Below the pieces are notes generated by a model, which saw only the letters and a program-made list of their open reading frames with translations, was not told the origin of the DNA and searched no databases. The translations under genes were made by a program, and so were the position numbers. From assembly GCF_022712195.1 (NCBI RefSeq), contig NZ_JALAGY010000039.1, forward strand, positions 1-64,000: a DNA stretch of 64,000 bases. Reading direction: 5' to 3'. Below, piece after piece: positions 16,724 through 25,355 of this stretch; within the stretch, counting starts at the first letter, position 1, and each line of letters opens with the position of its first letter. Source of the stretch: Corynebacterium sp. (GTDB lineage Bacteria > Actinomycetota > Actinomycetes > Mycobacteriales > Mycobacteriaceae).

Positions 16724-18709
16724 TCAGCCGCGGAGATCACCGTAGGCCTGCGCCTGCTCCTGCAGGGTACGCCGGTACTTCTCCAGCGCCATGAGGTCGG
16801 CGAAGGTGTTGTTGTACTCCTGCTTCCGGCCTCCGCCCTGGTCCGGCCGCATACGCTGCATCCGTGACTTCAGCTCGGCGATCTCCATGCCGACCCAGCG
16901 TTCCTCCATCCGGGCGACGACGGCTCCGGCGTAGAACCGCAGACGGTCCCGCTCACACCGCGGCTCCTCCACCGCCAGTTCACTGATCACCGCACGGCAC
17001 ATCACGTCGTCCGTCGCCGAGGTGACCGCGTCCAGCCACTCCGCCCCGGCGGCATGTGTGCCCCCGTCGCCGACTGAACCCACCCCACCGGCCGCGGCGA
17101 CGGCCTTCGCCACGGCGACGTAGGTGGGGTGCTCGAAGGAGTCCGGCAGCAGACCGTCCGCGTCCGCGCCGACCAGCTCGGGCTCCTGCAGCATCAGCTT
17201 GAGCACCTCACGGGCCGGTTCCAGGTACATGTCCGACGGGTCAGGACGGCTGAGCATCGAGGTGACGTTCGACCCCGCCGCCGCACCCGCCTTCTCCGCC
17301 TCGGCGGAACGGCGTGCGAGCCGGGCGACCCCCTCCTTCAGCTCCGGCCCCCGGCTGCCCCGGCGCCCCTTCGCCGCCTCGGCGCGGACCTGGCTGACGA
17401 TCTCGGTCGGGTCAGGCCAGCTCAGCCATCCGGCGGCCTGGCGAGCGTACTCGTCACGCAGGGCATCGTCCCTGATGCCGGCGAGCACCGGGACGATCCG
17501 GCGCATCGCCTCGACCCGGCCGTCGATGTGGTGCGTGTCGTACCCGCGGATGACCGTGCGGATCACGAACTCGAACATCGGGATCCTGTCGGCGACGATC
17601 TCCCGGACCGCCGCGTCCCCCTTCTCCATCCGCACGTCGCAGGGGTCCATCCCGTCCGGCGCCACGGAGACGTAGCTGCGCCCGGTGAACTTCTGGTCCC
17701 CCTCGAAGGCCCGCAACGCGGCCTTCTGGCCCGCTTCGTCACCGTCGAAGGTGTAGATGATCTCGCCACGGAAGAACTGGTCGTCCACCATGAAACGACG
17801 CAGCATCTGCAGGTGGTCCTCACCGAAGGCGGTACCGCACGCCGCCACGGCGGTGGGCACGCCCGCCGCGTGCATCGCCATGACGTCGGTGTAGCCCTCC
17901 ACGACCACCGCCTGGTGGTCGGAGGCGATGTGCTTCTTCGCCAGGTCGATCCCGAACAGCACCTTCGACTTCTTGTAGAGCAACGTCTCCGGGGTGTTCA
18001 TGTACTTGCCGAGGTTGTCGTCGTCGAACAGCTTGCGCGCGCCGAAGCCGATCACGTCCCCCGCCACCGAACGGATCGGCCACAGCAGGCGCCGGTGGAA
18101 ACGGTCGATCGGCCCCCGGTTGCCCATCCTGCTCAGGCCCGCGTCCTCCAGTTCCTTGAACTCGAAACCGCGACGCAGCAGGTGCTTGGTCAACGTGTCC
18201 CACCCGGCGGGGGCGTAGCCGCAGCCGAAGGTGTCGACGATCTCCCCCTCGAAGCCCCGGTCACGCAGGAACGCCCTCGCGGTCTCCGCGCCCTCGTCCT
18301 CCGGGTCGCGCAACCGCTCCATGTAGAACTCGTGGGCGGCACGGTTCGCCGCCACGAGCCGCTGCCGCGTACCTGGCTCGACCCGGTTCACCGGGCCACC
18401 GCCCTCGTAGTTGATGCGGTACCCGATGCGCTCGGCGCACTGCTCCACCGCCTCCGGGAAGCTGACGTGCTCCATCTTCATCAGGAAGCTGAAGACGTCG
18501 CCACCCTCCCCCGTGGCGAAGCAGTGGAAGTACCCCTTGTTCGGTCGCACGTGGAAGGACGGGGTCTTCTCGTCCTTGAACGGGCTGAGCCCTTTCATCG
18601 AGTCCACACCACCCGGCGTGAGCTGGACATACTCGCCGACCACCTCCTCGATCGGGGTCTGTTCCCTGATCGCGGCGATGTCGGTGTCCGGAATCCGCCC
18701 TCGTGCCAT
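16724..18709 (-). CDS. dnaG: DNA primase
   Basis: A 661-residue primase that makes RNA primers at the replication fork. The order is N-terminal zinc-ribbon-like domain (residues 1-100), TOPRIM catalytic core (VVEGYTDVMAMHAAG, AACGTAF, FDGDEAGQKAA) and C-terminal DnaB-binding helices. The usual CPFH / CxxC zinc ligands are largely absent: the segment reads LSPFKDEKTPSF ... YFHCFATGEGG, so only one cysteine remains. The start at 18709 is set by TATCAT 7 nt upstream; a much longer open frame to the left is spurious. Its upstream region is shared with the divergent GMC oxidoreductase. Confidence 0.95.
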   Translation of the reverse strand: MARGRIPDTDIAAIREQTPIEEVVGEYVQLTPGGVDSMKGLSPFKDEKTPSFHVRPNKGYFHCFATGEGGDVFSFLMKMEHVSFPEAVEQCAERIGYRINYEGGGPVNRVEPGTRQRLVAANRAAHEFYMERLRDPEDEGAETARAFLRDRGFEGEIVDTFGCGYAPAGWDTLTKHLLRRGFEFKELEDAGLSRMGNRGPIDRFHRRLLWPIRSVAGDVIGFGARKLFDDDNLGKYMNTPETLLYKKSKVLFGIDLAKKHIASDHQAVVVEGYTDVMAMHAAGVPTAVAACGTAFGEDHLQMLRRFMVDDQFFRGEIIYTFDGDEAGQKAALRAFEGDQKFTGRSYVSVAPDGMDPCDVRMEKGDAAVREIVADRIPMFEFVIRTVIRGYDTHHIDGRVEAMRRIVPVLAGIRDDALRDEYARQAAGWLSWPDPTEIVSQVRAEAAKGRRGSRGPELKEGVARLARRSAEAEKAGAAAGSNVTSMLSRPDPSDMYLEPAREVLKLMLQEPELVGADADGLLPDSFEHPTYVAVAKAVAAAGGVGSVGDGGTHAAGAEWLDAVTSATDDVMCRAVISELAVEEPRCERDRLRFYAGAVVARMEERWVGMEIAELKSRMQRMRPDQGGGRKQEYNNTFADLMALEKYRRTLQEQAQAYGDLRG

Positions 18710-18716
18710 GACGACC

Positions 18717-18722
18717 ATGATA
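18717..18722 (-). promoter_or_regulatory. -10 box of a predicted leaderless dnaG transcript
   Basis: TATCAT (minus strand) ends 7 nt before ATG 18709 and no ribosome site is present. Confidence 0.45.
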
Positions 18723-18874
18723 GCCACCGCCCGGACGAAGTCCCCGATTCTCCTGAAGTCGGGGACCGGTGCCCCTAGGATAACTTCTATCTTCCGCAAA
18801 ACAGTATCGACGACTACCCCGCACCGCCCCGGAATGACGCCCGGAGCGTACCGCGGAGAGAAGAGCACGGCACC

Positions 18875-20689
18875 ATGAAGAACACCCACTACGATGTCCT
18901 GATCATCGGCTCCGGCTTCGGCGGGTCGGTGACCGCCCTCCGGCTGACGGAGAAGGGCTACAAGGTCGGCATCATCGAGGCCGGCCGGCGTTTCGCCGAC
19001 CACGAGTTCGCGAAGAACAGCTGGCACCTCAAGGAGTTCCTCTGGGCCCCGAAGCTGGGGCTCTACGGGATCCAGCGCGTCCACCTGCTCAAGGACGCGA
19101 TGATCCTCGCCGGGGCCGGTGTCGGCGGCGGCTCCCTGAACTACGCCAACACCCTCTACAAGCCCGGCGAGGACTACTTCCACAGCCCGGCCTGGGACCA
19201 CATCACCGACTGGGAGGACGAGCTGTCCCCCTTCTACGACCAGGCCCGCCGCATGCTCGGAGTGGTCACGAATCCGACGGTCACCCCCGCCGACCGGCTG
19301 TCGAAGAAGGTCGCCGAGGAGATGGGGGTCGGCGACACCTTCCGCATGACCCCGGTCGGGGTGTTCTTCGGCAAGAAGGTCGGACTGGAGGGGGACGAGG
19401 GCGAGACCGTCGCCGACCCCTACTTCGGAGGGGTCGGTCCGGACCGGACCGCGTGCACGGAATGCGGCGAGTGCATGACCGGCTGCCGCCACGGCGCGAA
19501 GAACACCCTGCTGAAGAACTACCTCTACCTCGCCGAACAGGCCGGTGCCACGGTGCACGACCGGACCACGGTCACCGGGATCGAGAAGGTCGGCGCGGAC
19601 GGTGACACCGGCTGGTCCGTGACCACCGAGACCACCGCACCGATCGTCGGCCGCAAGAAGAGGCGGACCTTCACCAGTGACTACGTCGTCTTGGCGGCCG
19701 GCACCTGGGGGACCCAGAACCTGCTTCACCGCGCGAAGGAGGACGGGACCCTCCCCCGGCTCTCCGACCACCTCGGACAGCTCACCCGGACCAACTCGGA
19801 GGCTCTCCTCGGAGTGGGCCTGGAGAAGGGCGACCCGGACCACGACTTCTCCCGCGGTGTCGCCATCACCTCCAGCTACTGGCCCGCACCTGACACCCAC
19901 ATCGAACCGGTGCGGTACGGCAAGGGCTCGAATGCGATGGGGCTGCTGCAGACCCTCATGACCGACGGGGACACCAGGTGGCCGCGGTGGATGGAGTTCC
20001 TCCGCCAGCTGTCGAAGAACCCCACGGCCGTCAAGCTGGTCCTGGACCTGCGGGGCTGGTCGGAACGGACGATGATCAACCTGGTCATGCAGGCCCGGGA
20101 CAACTCCCTGACCACCAGCCTCAAGAAGATCGGGCCGCTCCGTTTCCTCACCAGCCGTCAGGGCGAGGGCGAGCCGAACCCGACCTGGATCCCCGAAGGC
20201 AACGAGGCCACCCGCCGGGGCGCCGCGCACTTCCCCGACGCCATCGCCGGCGGCGTGTGGTCGGAGGTGTTCAACATCCCGCTGACGGCCCACTTCCTCG
20301 GAGGCTGCACGATCTCCGAGGCCCCGGACCGCGGCGTGGTCGACCCGTACCACCGTGTGTGGGGGTACCCCACCATGTTCGTCACCGACGGGTCCTCCAT
20401 CACCGCCAACCCCGGTGTGAACCCGTCACTGTCCATCTCGGCGAACGCGGAACGGGCGGCGGCCCTGTGGCCCAACAAGGGCGAGAGCGACCCCCGCCCC
20501 GACCAGCGCGACACGCTCAACGACTACCGGCGGGTCACGCCGGTGCGCCCGGTCAAGCCCGTGGTCCCGGACAGTGCCCCTGCGGCACTGCGCCTGCCGA
20601 TCACCCCGGTGTCCTCCGACCGGTCCACCACGGTGCCCGGGGTCGAGCCGGAGGCGGACGCGTCGGTCACACCGAACGTGAACATCTAG
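18875..20689 (+). CDS. GMC oxidoreductase, ChoD-like
   Basis: A 604-residue flavoprotein. The FAD-binding fingerprint is IIGSGFGGS (residues 10-18), with E35 ending the second strand; GAGVGGGSLNYANTLY and the C-terminal HFLGGCTI ... VTDGSSITANPGVNPSLSI are GMC signatures. The best relatives are mycobacterial ChoD-type proteins (annotated as cholesterol oxidase, though that activity is disputed). Cysteines C194, C197, C200 and C204 form CxxCxxCxxxC, the pattern of a [4Fe-4S] ferredoxin motif. No signal peptide is present. The last 60 residues are proline-rich. It is divergent from dnaG and precedes the RNase gene by 25 nt. Confidence 0.85.
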   Translation: MKNTHYDVLIIGSGFGGSVTALRLTEKGYKVGIIEAGRRFADHEFAKNSWHLKEFLWAPKLGLYGIQRVHLLKDAMILAGAGVGGGSLNYANTLYKPGEDYFHSPAWDHITDWEDELSPFYDQARRMLGVVTNPTVTPADRLSKKVAEEMGVGDTFRMTPVGVFFGKKVGLEGDEGETVADPYFGGVGPDRTACTECGECMTGCRHGAKNTLLKNYLYLAEQAGATVHDRTTVTGIEKVGADGDTGWSVTTETTAPIVGRKKRRTFTSDYVVLAAGTWGTQNLLHRAKEDGTLPRLSDHLGQLTRTNSEALLGVGLEKGDPDHDFSRGVAITSSYWPAPDTHIEPVRYGKGSNAMGLLQTLMTDGDTRWPRWMEFLRQLSKNPTAVKLVLDLRGWSERTMINLVMQARDNSLTTSLKKIGPLRFLTSRQGEGEPNPTWIPEGNEATRRGAAHFPDAIAGGVWSEVFNIPLTAHFLGGCTISEAPDRGVVDPYHRVWGYPTMFVTDGSSITANPGVNPSLSISANAERAAALWPNKGESDPRPDQRDTLNDYRRVTPVRPVKPVVPDSAPAALRLPITPVSSDRSTTVPGVEPEADASVTPNVNI

Positions 20690-20714
20690 ACACCGTGTGA
20701 TGTACTGACGTGCT

Positions 20715-21176
20715 GTGAGCACTCGGAACAGCAGACTCACCGGCGGACTCGCCGGTGCCGCCGGCGCGGCCGTCCTCCTCGTCGCCGGATACCTCGGACT
20801 CGACGCCGTCACCGGTGACGACGACGCCGGACACTCCGGCGGGGGCGGGAACACCGCCGGCCCCGCGGCAACCGGAGAGACCTGCGAGGTGGCCTCGTTG
20901 CCGGAACAGGCCGACGAGGTGATCGACTCGATCCTCGGTGACGGTGGCTTCGACCATCCCGGGCACGACGGCAAACACTTCGGCAACTACGAGGGTCGGC
21001 TGCCCGAGGAGTCCGGCGGCTACTACCGCGAGTACACCGTCTCGACCCCCGGTCTGGACCACCGTGGGGCCCGACGCATCGTCGTCGGCGGGGGCACCGA
21101 CACCGATCCCGACGTCTGGTACTACACCCCGGACCACTACGAGTCCTTCTGCGCGATCCCCGACGCGGAGGAGTGA
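20715..21176 (+). CDS. Secreted or membrane-anchored guanyl-type ribonuclease (RNase Sa/N1/T1 family)
   Basis: A 153-residue protein with an N-terminal hydrophobic segment (residues 9-30) that is either a signal peptide or an anchor, a Gly-rich linker, then a microbial RNase domain. The layout YYREYT (E106), the basic HRGARRIV strand (R117, R120, R121) and DHYESF (H141) equals the catalytic Glu/Arg/His set of RNase Sa. C57 and C146 could form its disulphide. It would cleave single-stranded RNA after G outside the cytoplasm. The GTG start has no clear ribosome site. No barstar-like inhibitor gene lies nearby; export may make one unnecessary. Confidence 0.85.
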   Translation: MSTRNSRLTGGLAGAAGAAVLLVAGYLGLDAVTGDDDAGHSGGGGNTAGPAATGETCEVASLPEQADEVIDSILGDGGFDHPGHDGKHFGNYEGRLPEESGGYYREYTVSTPGLDHRGARRIVVGGGTDTDPDVWYYTPDHYESFCAIPDAEE

Positions 21177-21183
21177 GCGGGGG

Positions 21184-22488
21184 TCAGCCCCAGGCCGCGC
21201 TGATCGCCGACGCTGAGCGGTCCAGGCGCTCCAGCCGCGCCTCCGTGAGGGACGCGACCTGGTCGATGACCACCCGCATCCTCTCCGCGTCCGTCGACGC
21301 GGCCTCCCACCACGGACGGAACAACAGGTCGAGACTCCCCGGCGCCCCCTGCGCCAGGTAGTCCGTCACCCGGAAGATACGGTCCCGCTGACGCTCCTGG
21401 TCGGCGAGGTGGCGGTGCTCGTCCATGACGTAGAGCACGGCGAGAGACTTCAGCAGCACCACCTCGGCCTTCACCTCGGCAGGGATCACGAGGTCCGCGG
21501 CATAACGTCCCAGGGGAACCCGCCGGTCTCCGTCGCCCGACGGACTCAGGTGCGACCTGCGGGTCGCGGTGACCGAGGCGGTGACGAACCGGCTGACCAG
21601 TTCACTGGTGAGCCCCTTGAGCGCCGCCAGGTCCTGGAGGGTGCCGTGGAAGTCCGCGGCGCGTGCCACCGGGGGCATCCGCCGCAGACGGTCGGCGGCG
21701 TCGAGCAGCTCCTCGGGATCACCGCCGAACGCCCGTGCCCCCTTCTCCGCCAGTGCGGCGAGCTCCACCAGGTCCCACAGGACGTTCATGCTGATCCGTC
21801 CGGAGACGATCCCGTCCTCGACGTCATGCACGGAGTAGGCGACGTCGTCCGACCAGTCCATGATCTGTGCCTCGAGGCACTTCCGCCCGTCCGGCGCACC
21901 CTCCCGGATCCAGGCGAGGACATCCAGGTCGTCGGCGTAGCAGGAGTACTTGCGACGTGCCGTGCCGTCGGGGGCCGTCGGCCCCCACGGGTACTTGCAC
22001 GCGGCGTCGAGGGACGCACGGGTGAGGTTGAGGCCGTGGCTCCGCCCGTCCGGTCCGACGGTCTTCGGCTCCAGCCGCACGAGGATCCGCAGTGTCTGTG
22101 CGTTGCCCTCGAAACCGCCGCACGACGCCGCCGCTTCGTCCAAGGCCCGCTCACCGTTGTGCCCGTACGGGGGGTGGCCGATGTCGTGGGTCAGGCCCGC
22201 CAGGTCAGCCAGGTCCGGGTCCACCCCCAGTGTCTTCCCGATCCCGCGCGAGATCTGGCCGACCTCCAGGGAGTGGGTCAGCCGGGTCCGTGGGGTGTCC
22301 CCGGACCCCGGGCCGACGACCTGGGTCTTGTCGGCGAGGCGGCGCAGTGCCGCGCTGTGCAGCACCCGGGCACGGTCGCGGTCGAAGTCGTCGCGTGCGT
22401 CGGGCACGGCGCCGTCGATGCCGAGTGACTTCCCGGGGACATCGACGATGCGCTCCAGGTCGTGGGCGGTGTAGCCGTACCGTTGCAC
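21184..22488 (-). CDS. dgt: Deoxyguanosinetriphosphate triphosphohydrolase-like HD protein
   Basis: A 434-residue HD-domain enzyme that releases triphosphate from dNTPs. Metal ligands are visible in RLTHSLEVGQISRGI, LTHDIGHPPYGHNGE (the HD pair) and SDDVAYSVHDVEDG. Length and order fit actinobacterial Dgt, which lies next to dnaG in mycobacteria. The GTG start at 22488 has GGAGA 8 nt upstream. It follows the DUF218 gene by 15 nt on the same strand, so both may share a promoter. Confidence 0.93.
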   Translation of the reverse strand: MQRYGYTAHDLERIVDVPGKSLGIDGAVPDARDDFDRDRARVLHSAALRRLADKTQVVGPGSGDTPRTRLTHSLEVGQISRGIGKTLGVDPDLADLAGLTHDIGHPPYGHNGERALDEAAASCGGFEGNAQTLRILVRLEPKTVGPDGRSHGLNLTRASLDAACKYPWGPTAPDGTARRKYSCYADDLDVLAWIREGAPDGRKCLEAQIMDWSDDVAYSVHDVEDGIVSGRISMNVLWDLVELAALAEKGARAFGGDPEELLDAADRLRRMPPVARAADFHGTLQDLAALKGLTSELVSRFVTASVTATRRSHLSPSGDGDRRVPLGRYAADLVIPAEVKAEVVLLKSLAVLYVMDEHRHLADQERQRDRIFRVTDYLAQGAPGSLDLLFRPWWEAASTDAERMRVVIDQVASLTEARLERLDRSASAISAAWG

Positions 22489-22503
22489 CGTGATCGGTCT
22501 CCT

Positions 22504-23172
22504 CTACTTCTCGTCGACGGTGTAGTCACCGCCGCCTTCCTCTGTCGCCCGGTAGTACAGCAGGCCACCGGTCTCGTGGATGATCGCGTCGAGCTGCTCC
22601 TTCCGACTCGACACCGCCGGCCCCTGCCTGGTCGGGGAGGCGTGCGCCACCATGCCCTGGTCCCCGACCATGTTCGTCGCACGGAGGGAATGGTTCGGGT
22701 CCGTGACGACCAGGACCTCGTCCCACCCGTTCTCCTTGGCGACCGGCGCGAACGCCTCCGCCGAGCCGAGCGTGTCCATCCCCTCGTTGACCTCGGTGAT
22801 CGCGTCTCCGGGGACTCCCTTGTCCCGGAGGTACGCTGCACCGGCCTCCGCCTCGGTGTAGACGTCCCCCTCCAGTTTCCCGCCGATGGTGGTGATGTGC
22901 GACGACACGCCCTGCCGGTAGAGCTCCGCGGCATGGTCGAGACGTGCGGCGAACCACTGCGACGGGGTGCCGTTGTACTGGGCCGCGCCGAGCACCAGGA
23001 TCGTGTCCGCGTCCGCCCGGTTGTCCTGGCGCGCGTAGGCCCACACGTGCGCTGCGGTGGCCAGTGTGATGACCAGGGCGATGACGACGGTGCCGATGAT
23101 CATGTAGATCAGTCCACGAATACCAGCACCGACCGTCCGTCCCGCGGTGCTGCCGATGGTTCTGCCGTTCAT
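22504..23172 (-). CDS. DUF218 (YdcF/SanA-like) membrane protein
   Basis: A 222-residue protein with one N-terminal membrane segment (LIYMIIGTVVIALVITLATA) and a DUF218 domain outside it: ADTILVLGAAQYNGTPSQWFAARLDHAAELY, a glycine turn in TIGGKLEGD, and LVVTDPNHSLRATNM. Family members are linked to envelope integrity and cell-wall carbohydrate or lipid carrier metabolism, but the chemistry is not settled. ATG 23172 fits TAGTCT placed 7 nt upstream. It is divergent from the TPM-domain gene across only 50 bp. Confidence 0.85.
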   Translation of the reverse strand: MNGRTIGSTAGRTVGAGIRGLIYMIIGTVVIALVITLATAAHVWAYARQDNRADADTILVLGAAQYNGTPSQWFAARLDHAAELYRQGVSSHITTIGGKLEGDVYTEAEAGAAYLRDKGVPGDAITEVNEGMDTLGSAEAFAPVAKENGWDEVLVVTDPNHSLRATNMVGDQGMVAHASPTRQGPAVSSRKEQLDAIIHETGGLLYYRATEEGGGDYTVDEK

Positions 23173-23179
23173 GCGACTA

Positions 23180-23185
23180 AGACTA
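23180..23185 (-). promoter_or_regulatory. -10 box, predicted leaderless DUF218 transcript
   Basis: TAGTCT (minus strand) ends 7 nt before ATG 23172. It lies only 24 bp from the opposing -10 box at 23210-23215. Confidence 0.45.
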
Positions 23186-23209
23186 CGCACCCGAGTTCGT
23201 GGATTTCGT

Positions 23210-23215
23210 TATTGT
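23210..23215 (+). promoter_or_regulatory. -10 box, predicted leaderless TPM-gene transcript
   Basis: TATTGT ends 7 nt before ATG 23223, back to back with the minus-strand box at 23180-23185. Confidence 0.45.
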
Positions 23216-23222
23216 GGGGTGC

Positions 23223-25280
23223 ATGTACGCTGCGAATCATCCCCGGCCCGCCTCCAGCATCCGACTCCGACGGTTCGCCGCCTCCGTCGCCGTCGCGGGC
23301 GTCGCCGGTCTCGGACTCGGGACCGGCGCTTTTCTCGGTGCAGGGGCTGCTGTGGCACAGACCGCCACCGCGGGCGCGGAGGCCTCCGTCCTCGCCCAGG
23401 GCACGGCAACGGACACCGGTTCCGCCACCGACGTCACACTGGATTCACAGGTGGTCGACCAGGCCGGCGTCCTGTCTGACTCCGAGCGCAGCTCCATCGA
23501 GGAGACCCTGGCGAAGGGGCCGTCCGAGACCGGAGTGAAGGGCTACATCGTCTACACGGACAACATCGGTGGAGACGTTGAACCACTCGCTCAGGACCTG
23601 CTGTCCCAGGATCCGGGAGACAACGTCCTCGTCATGGTCGTGGACGTCAGGTCCCAGACCGGTGCCGGAATCGGCACCGCCCCGGGGCCACGGGTACCCA
23701 ATTCTGTCACTGAGGACGTACGGTCTACAGCCGTCGACAAACTGAGCGGCGGCAACTGGGCTGCCGGGGGTCAAGCAGTCGCCGACGTCATCGCGGACGT
23801 CACCCCCGCATCGTCCTACGCCTGGGGCGGTGCAGCGGCGGTCGTCGTCCTCGGCGGCGCCGGTGGTGCGATCTGGTACTCGCGGAAGAAGAAGCACGAG
23901 AGGGACGCCGAACAGCTCGAGTCCGCCCGGACCATCACCCCGGAGAACACCGACGACCTGTCGCAGCAGCCCACCAACGTGCTCCGCACCCTCGCCAGCG
24001 AGGAACTGCACAGCACCGACGAGTCGATCCGCAAGGGCCACCAGGAGCTCGACACCGCCGAAGCAGAGTTCGGCGAAGAGAGGACCCGGGACCTCCGCAA
24101 GGCACTGGAGGTGTCCAAGAAGGCGCTCGCCAACGCCTACGACACCCACCAGCGGCTGCAGAACGGGCTGGTCAGCGGGGAACGTGAGGAGCGTGCCCAG
24201 CTGATCGACATGATCTCCTCCTGCGGAACCGCCGAGCAGAACCTGCGCGACCAGGCGGAAAGGTTCGCCACCCTGCGCGAGAAGCTGATCGACGCCCCTG
24301 AGATCGTCGACAGGTTCTTCCAGCAGACAGTGGAACTCCGTGCCCGCATCCCCCGGTCCCGTGAGATCCTGGAGGGCCTGGCCAGCAAGGTGAACCCGGA
24401 ACTCCTCGACTCCGTCTCCGACAACCCCGACATCGCCGAAGCCGAGGTCGCGGAAGCGGAGAAGGCGATCTCACGTGCACGTGAACTGCTCAACCTGCCC
24501 GCAGGCCAGCAGGGTGAGCTCATCGACGCCGCCAGTGCCGCACACCTGGCCATCAGCCAGGCCGACAGCCAGCTCTCCGCCGTGGAGAACGCGGAATCCC
24601 AGCTCCATGAGGCCCAGAAGAACCTCGACTCCCTGATCCAGGAGGTCGACGAGGAGATCACCGAGGCCACCCAGCTCGCCGCGAGCAACGCCGACATCGA
24701 CCGGGCCGAGCTCGGTAAAGCGGTCGAGCACGCCAAGGACGCACTCCAGGCCGCCCGGGAGAAGGGCGACCGTGATCCACTCGGGACCTACTCCGACCTG
24801 CTCGCAGCGGACGGGCAGCTCGACATCCAGCTGGACGAGGCCCGCGGCGCCGAGAACACCTACCAGCGCACACTGGGTATGGTCGACCGCACCATCGCCG
24901 AGGCGGCGAACCACCTCCGAGCCGTCGAGGACACGATCCACACCCGTGGCCGCATGATCGGTGTCGAGGCACGTTCCGCCGCCCAGTCTGCGGCCCAGGC
25001 ACTCAACGCCGCACACCAGCAGCGCGAGGCCGCACCACGCTCGGCGTTCACGGCCGCGCAGGAGGCGAACGCCCTGGCGCGGCAGGCGTCCCAGATGGCC
25101 CGCCGCGACATCGAGGAGTACAACCGCCGCAACAACTACTACGGGGGCGGCGGAGGCGGCGGCAATCTCGTCGCCGGCATGCTCCTCGGTTCCCTCCTCA
25201 GCGGAAACGGAGGGTTCGGGGGCGGCGGATTCGGCGGAGGAGGCGGTTTCGGCGGAGGGGGCGGTTTCGACAGTATCTGA
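23223..25280 (+). CDS. TPM-domain membrane protein with coiled-coil and Gly-rich tail
   Basis: A 685-residue exported protein: signal peptide (to about residue 45, AAVAQT), TPM domain (VDQAGVLSDSERSSIEETLAKG ... DNVLVMVVDVRSQTGAGIGT), one membrane segment (YAWGGAAAVVVLGGAGGAIWY), about 380 residues of charged alpha-helix with coiled-coil character, and a C-terminal run of G and F repeats. M. tuberculosis Rv2345, next to dgt, has the same plan. The TPM domain is therefore outside and the coils inside the membrane. Function is unknown; TPM domains occur in photosystem repair and membrane-protein handling. ATG 23223 fits the leaderless spacing. Confidence 0.85.
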   Translation: MYAANHPRPASSIRLRRFAASVAVAGVAGLGLGTGAFLGAGAAVAQTATAGAEASVLAQGTATDTGSATDVTLDSQVVDQAGVLSDSERSSIEETLAKGPSETGVKGYIVYTDNIGGDVEPLAQDLLSQDPGDNVLVMVVDVRSQTGAGIGTAPGPRVPNSVTEDVRSTAVDKLSGGNWAAGGQAVADVIADVTPASSYAWGGAAAVVVLGGAGGAIWYSRKKKHERDAEQLESARTITPENTDDLSQQPTNVLRTLASEELHSTDESIRKGHQELDTAEAEFGEERTRDLRKALEVSKKALANAYDTHQRLQNGLVSGEREERAQLIDMISSCGTAEQNLRDQAERFATLREKLIDAPEIVDRFFQQTVELRARIPRSREILEGLASKVNPELLDSVSDNPDIAEAEVAEAEKAISRARELLNLPAGQQGELIDAASAAHLAISQADSQLSAVENAESQLHEAQKNLDSLIQEVDEEITEATQLAASNADIDRAELGKAVEHAKDALQAAREKGDRDPLGTYSDLLAADGQLDIQLDEARGAENTYQRTLGMVDRTIAEAANHLRAVEDTIHTRGRMIGVEARSAAQSAAQALNAAHQQREAAPRSAFTAAQEANALARQASQMARRDIEEYNRRNNYYGGGGGGGNLVAGMLLGSLLSGNGGFGGGGFGGGGGFGGGGGFDSI

Positions 25281-25343
25281 GCCGCGACCTCGCCCCGGTG
25301 CGGCCAGCACGCCTGCCACCCGAGGAACTTCCCCTCGAGTGAC

Positions 25344-25349
25344 TAACCT
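25344..25349 (+). promoter_or_regulatory. -10 box, predicted leaderless reductase transcript
   Basis: TAACCT ends 6 nt before ATG 25356. Confidence 0.4.
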
Positions 25350-25355
25350 GGCCCC

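Noticed and set aside
18710..20353. N-terminal extension of dnaG by about 540 codons
   Set aside because: It runs opposite the GMC oxidoreductase gene, and the conserved primase start MARGRIPD has its own promoter signal.
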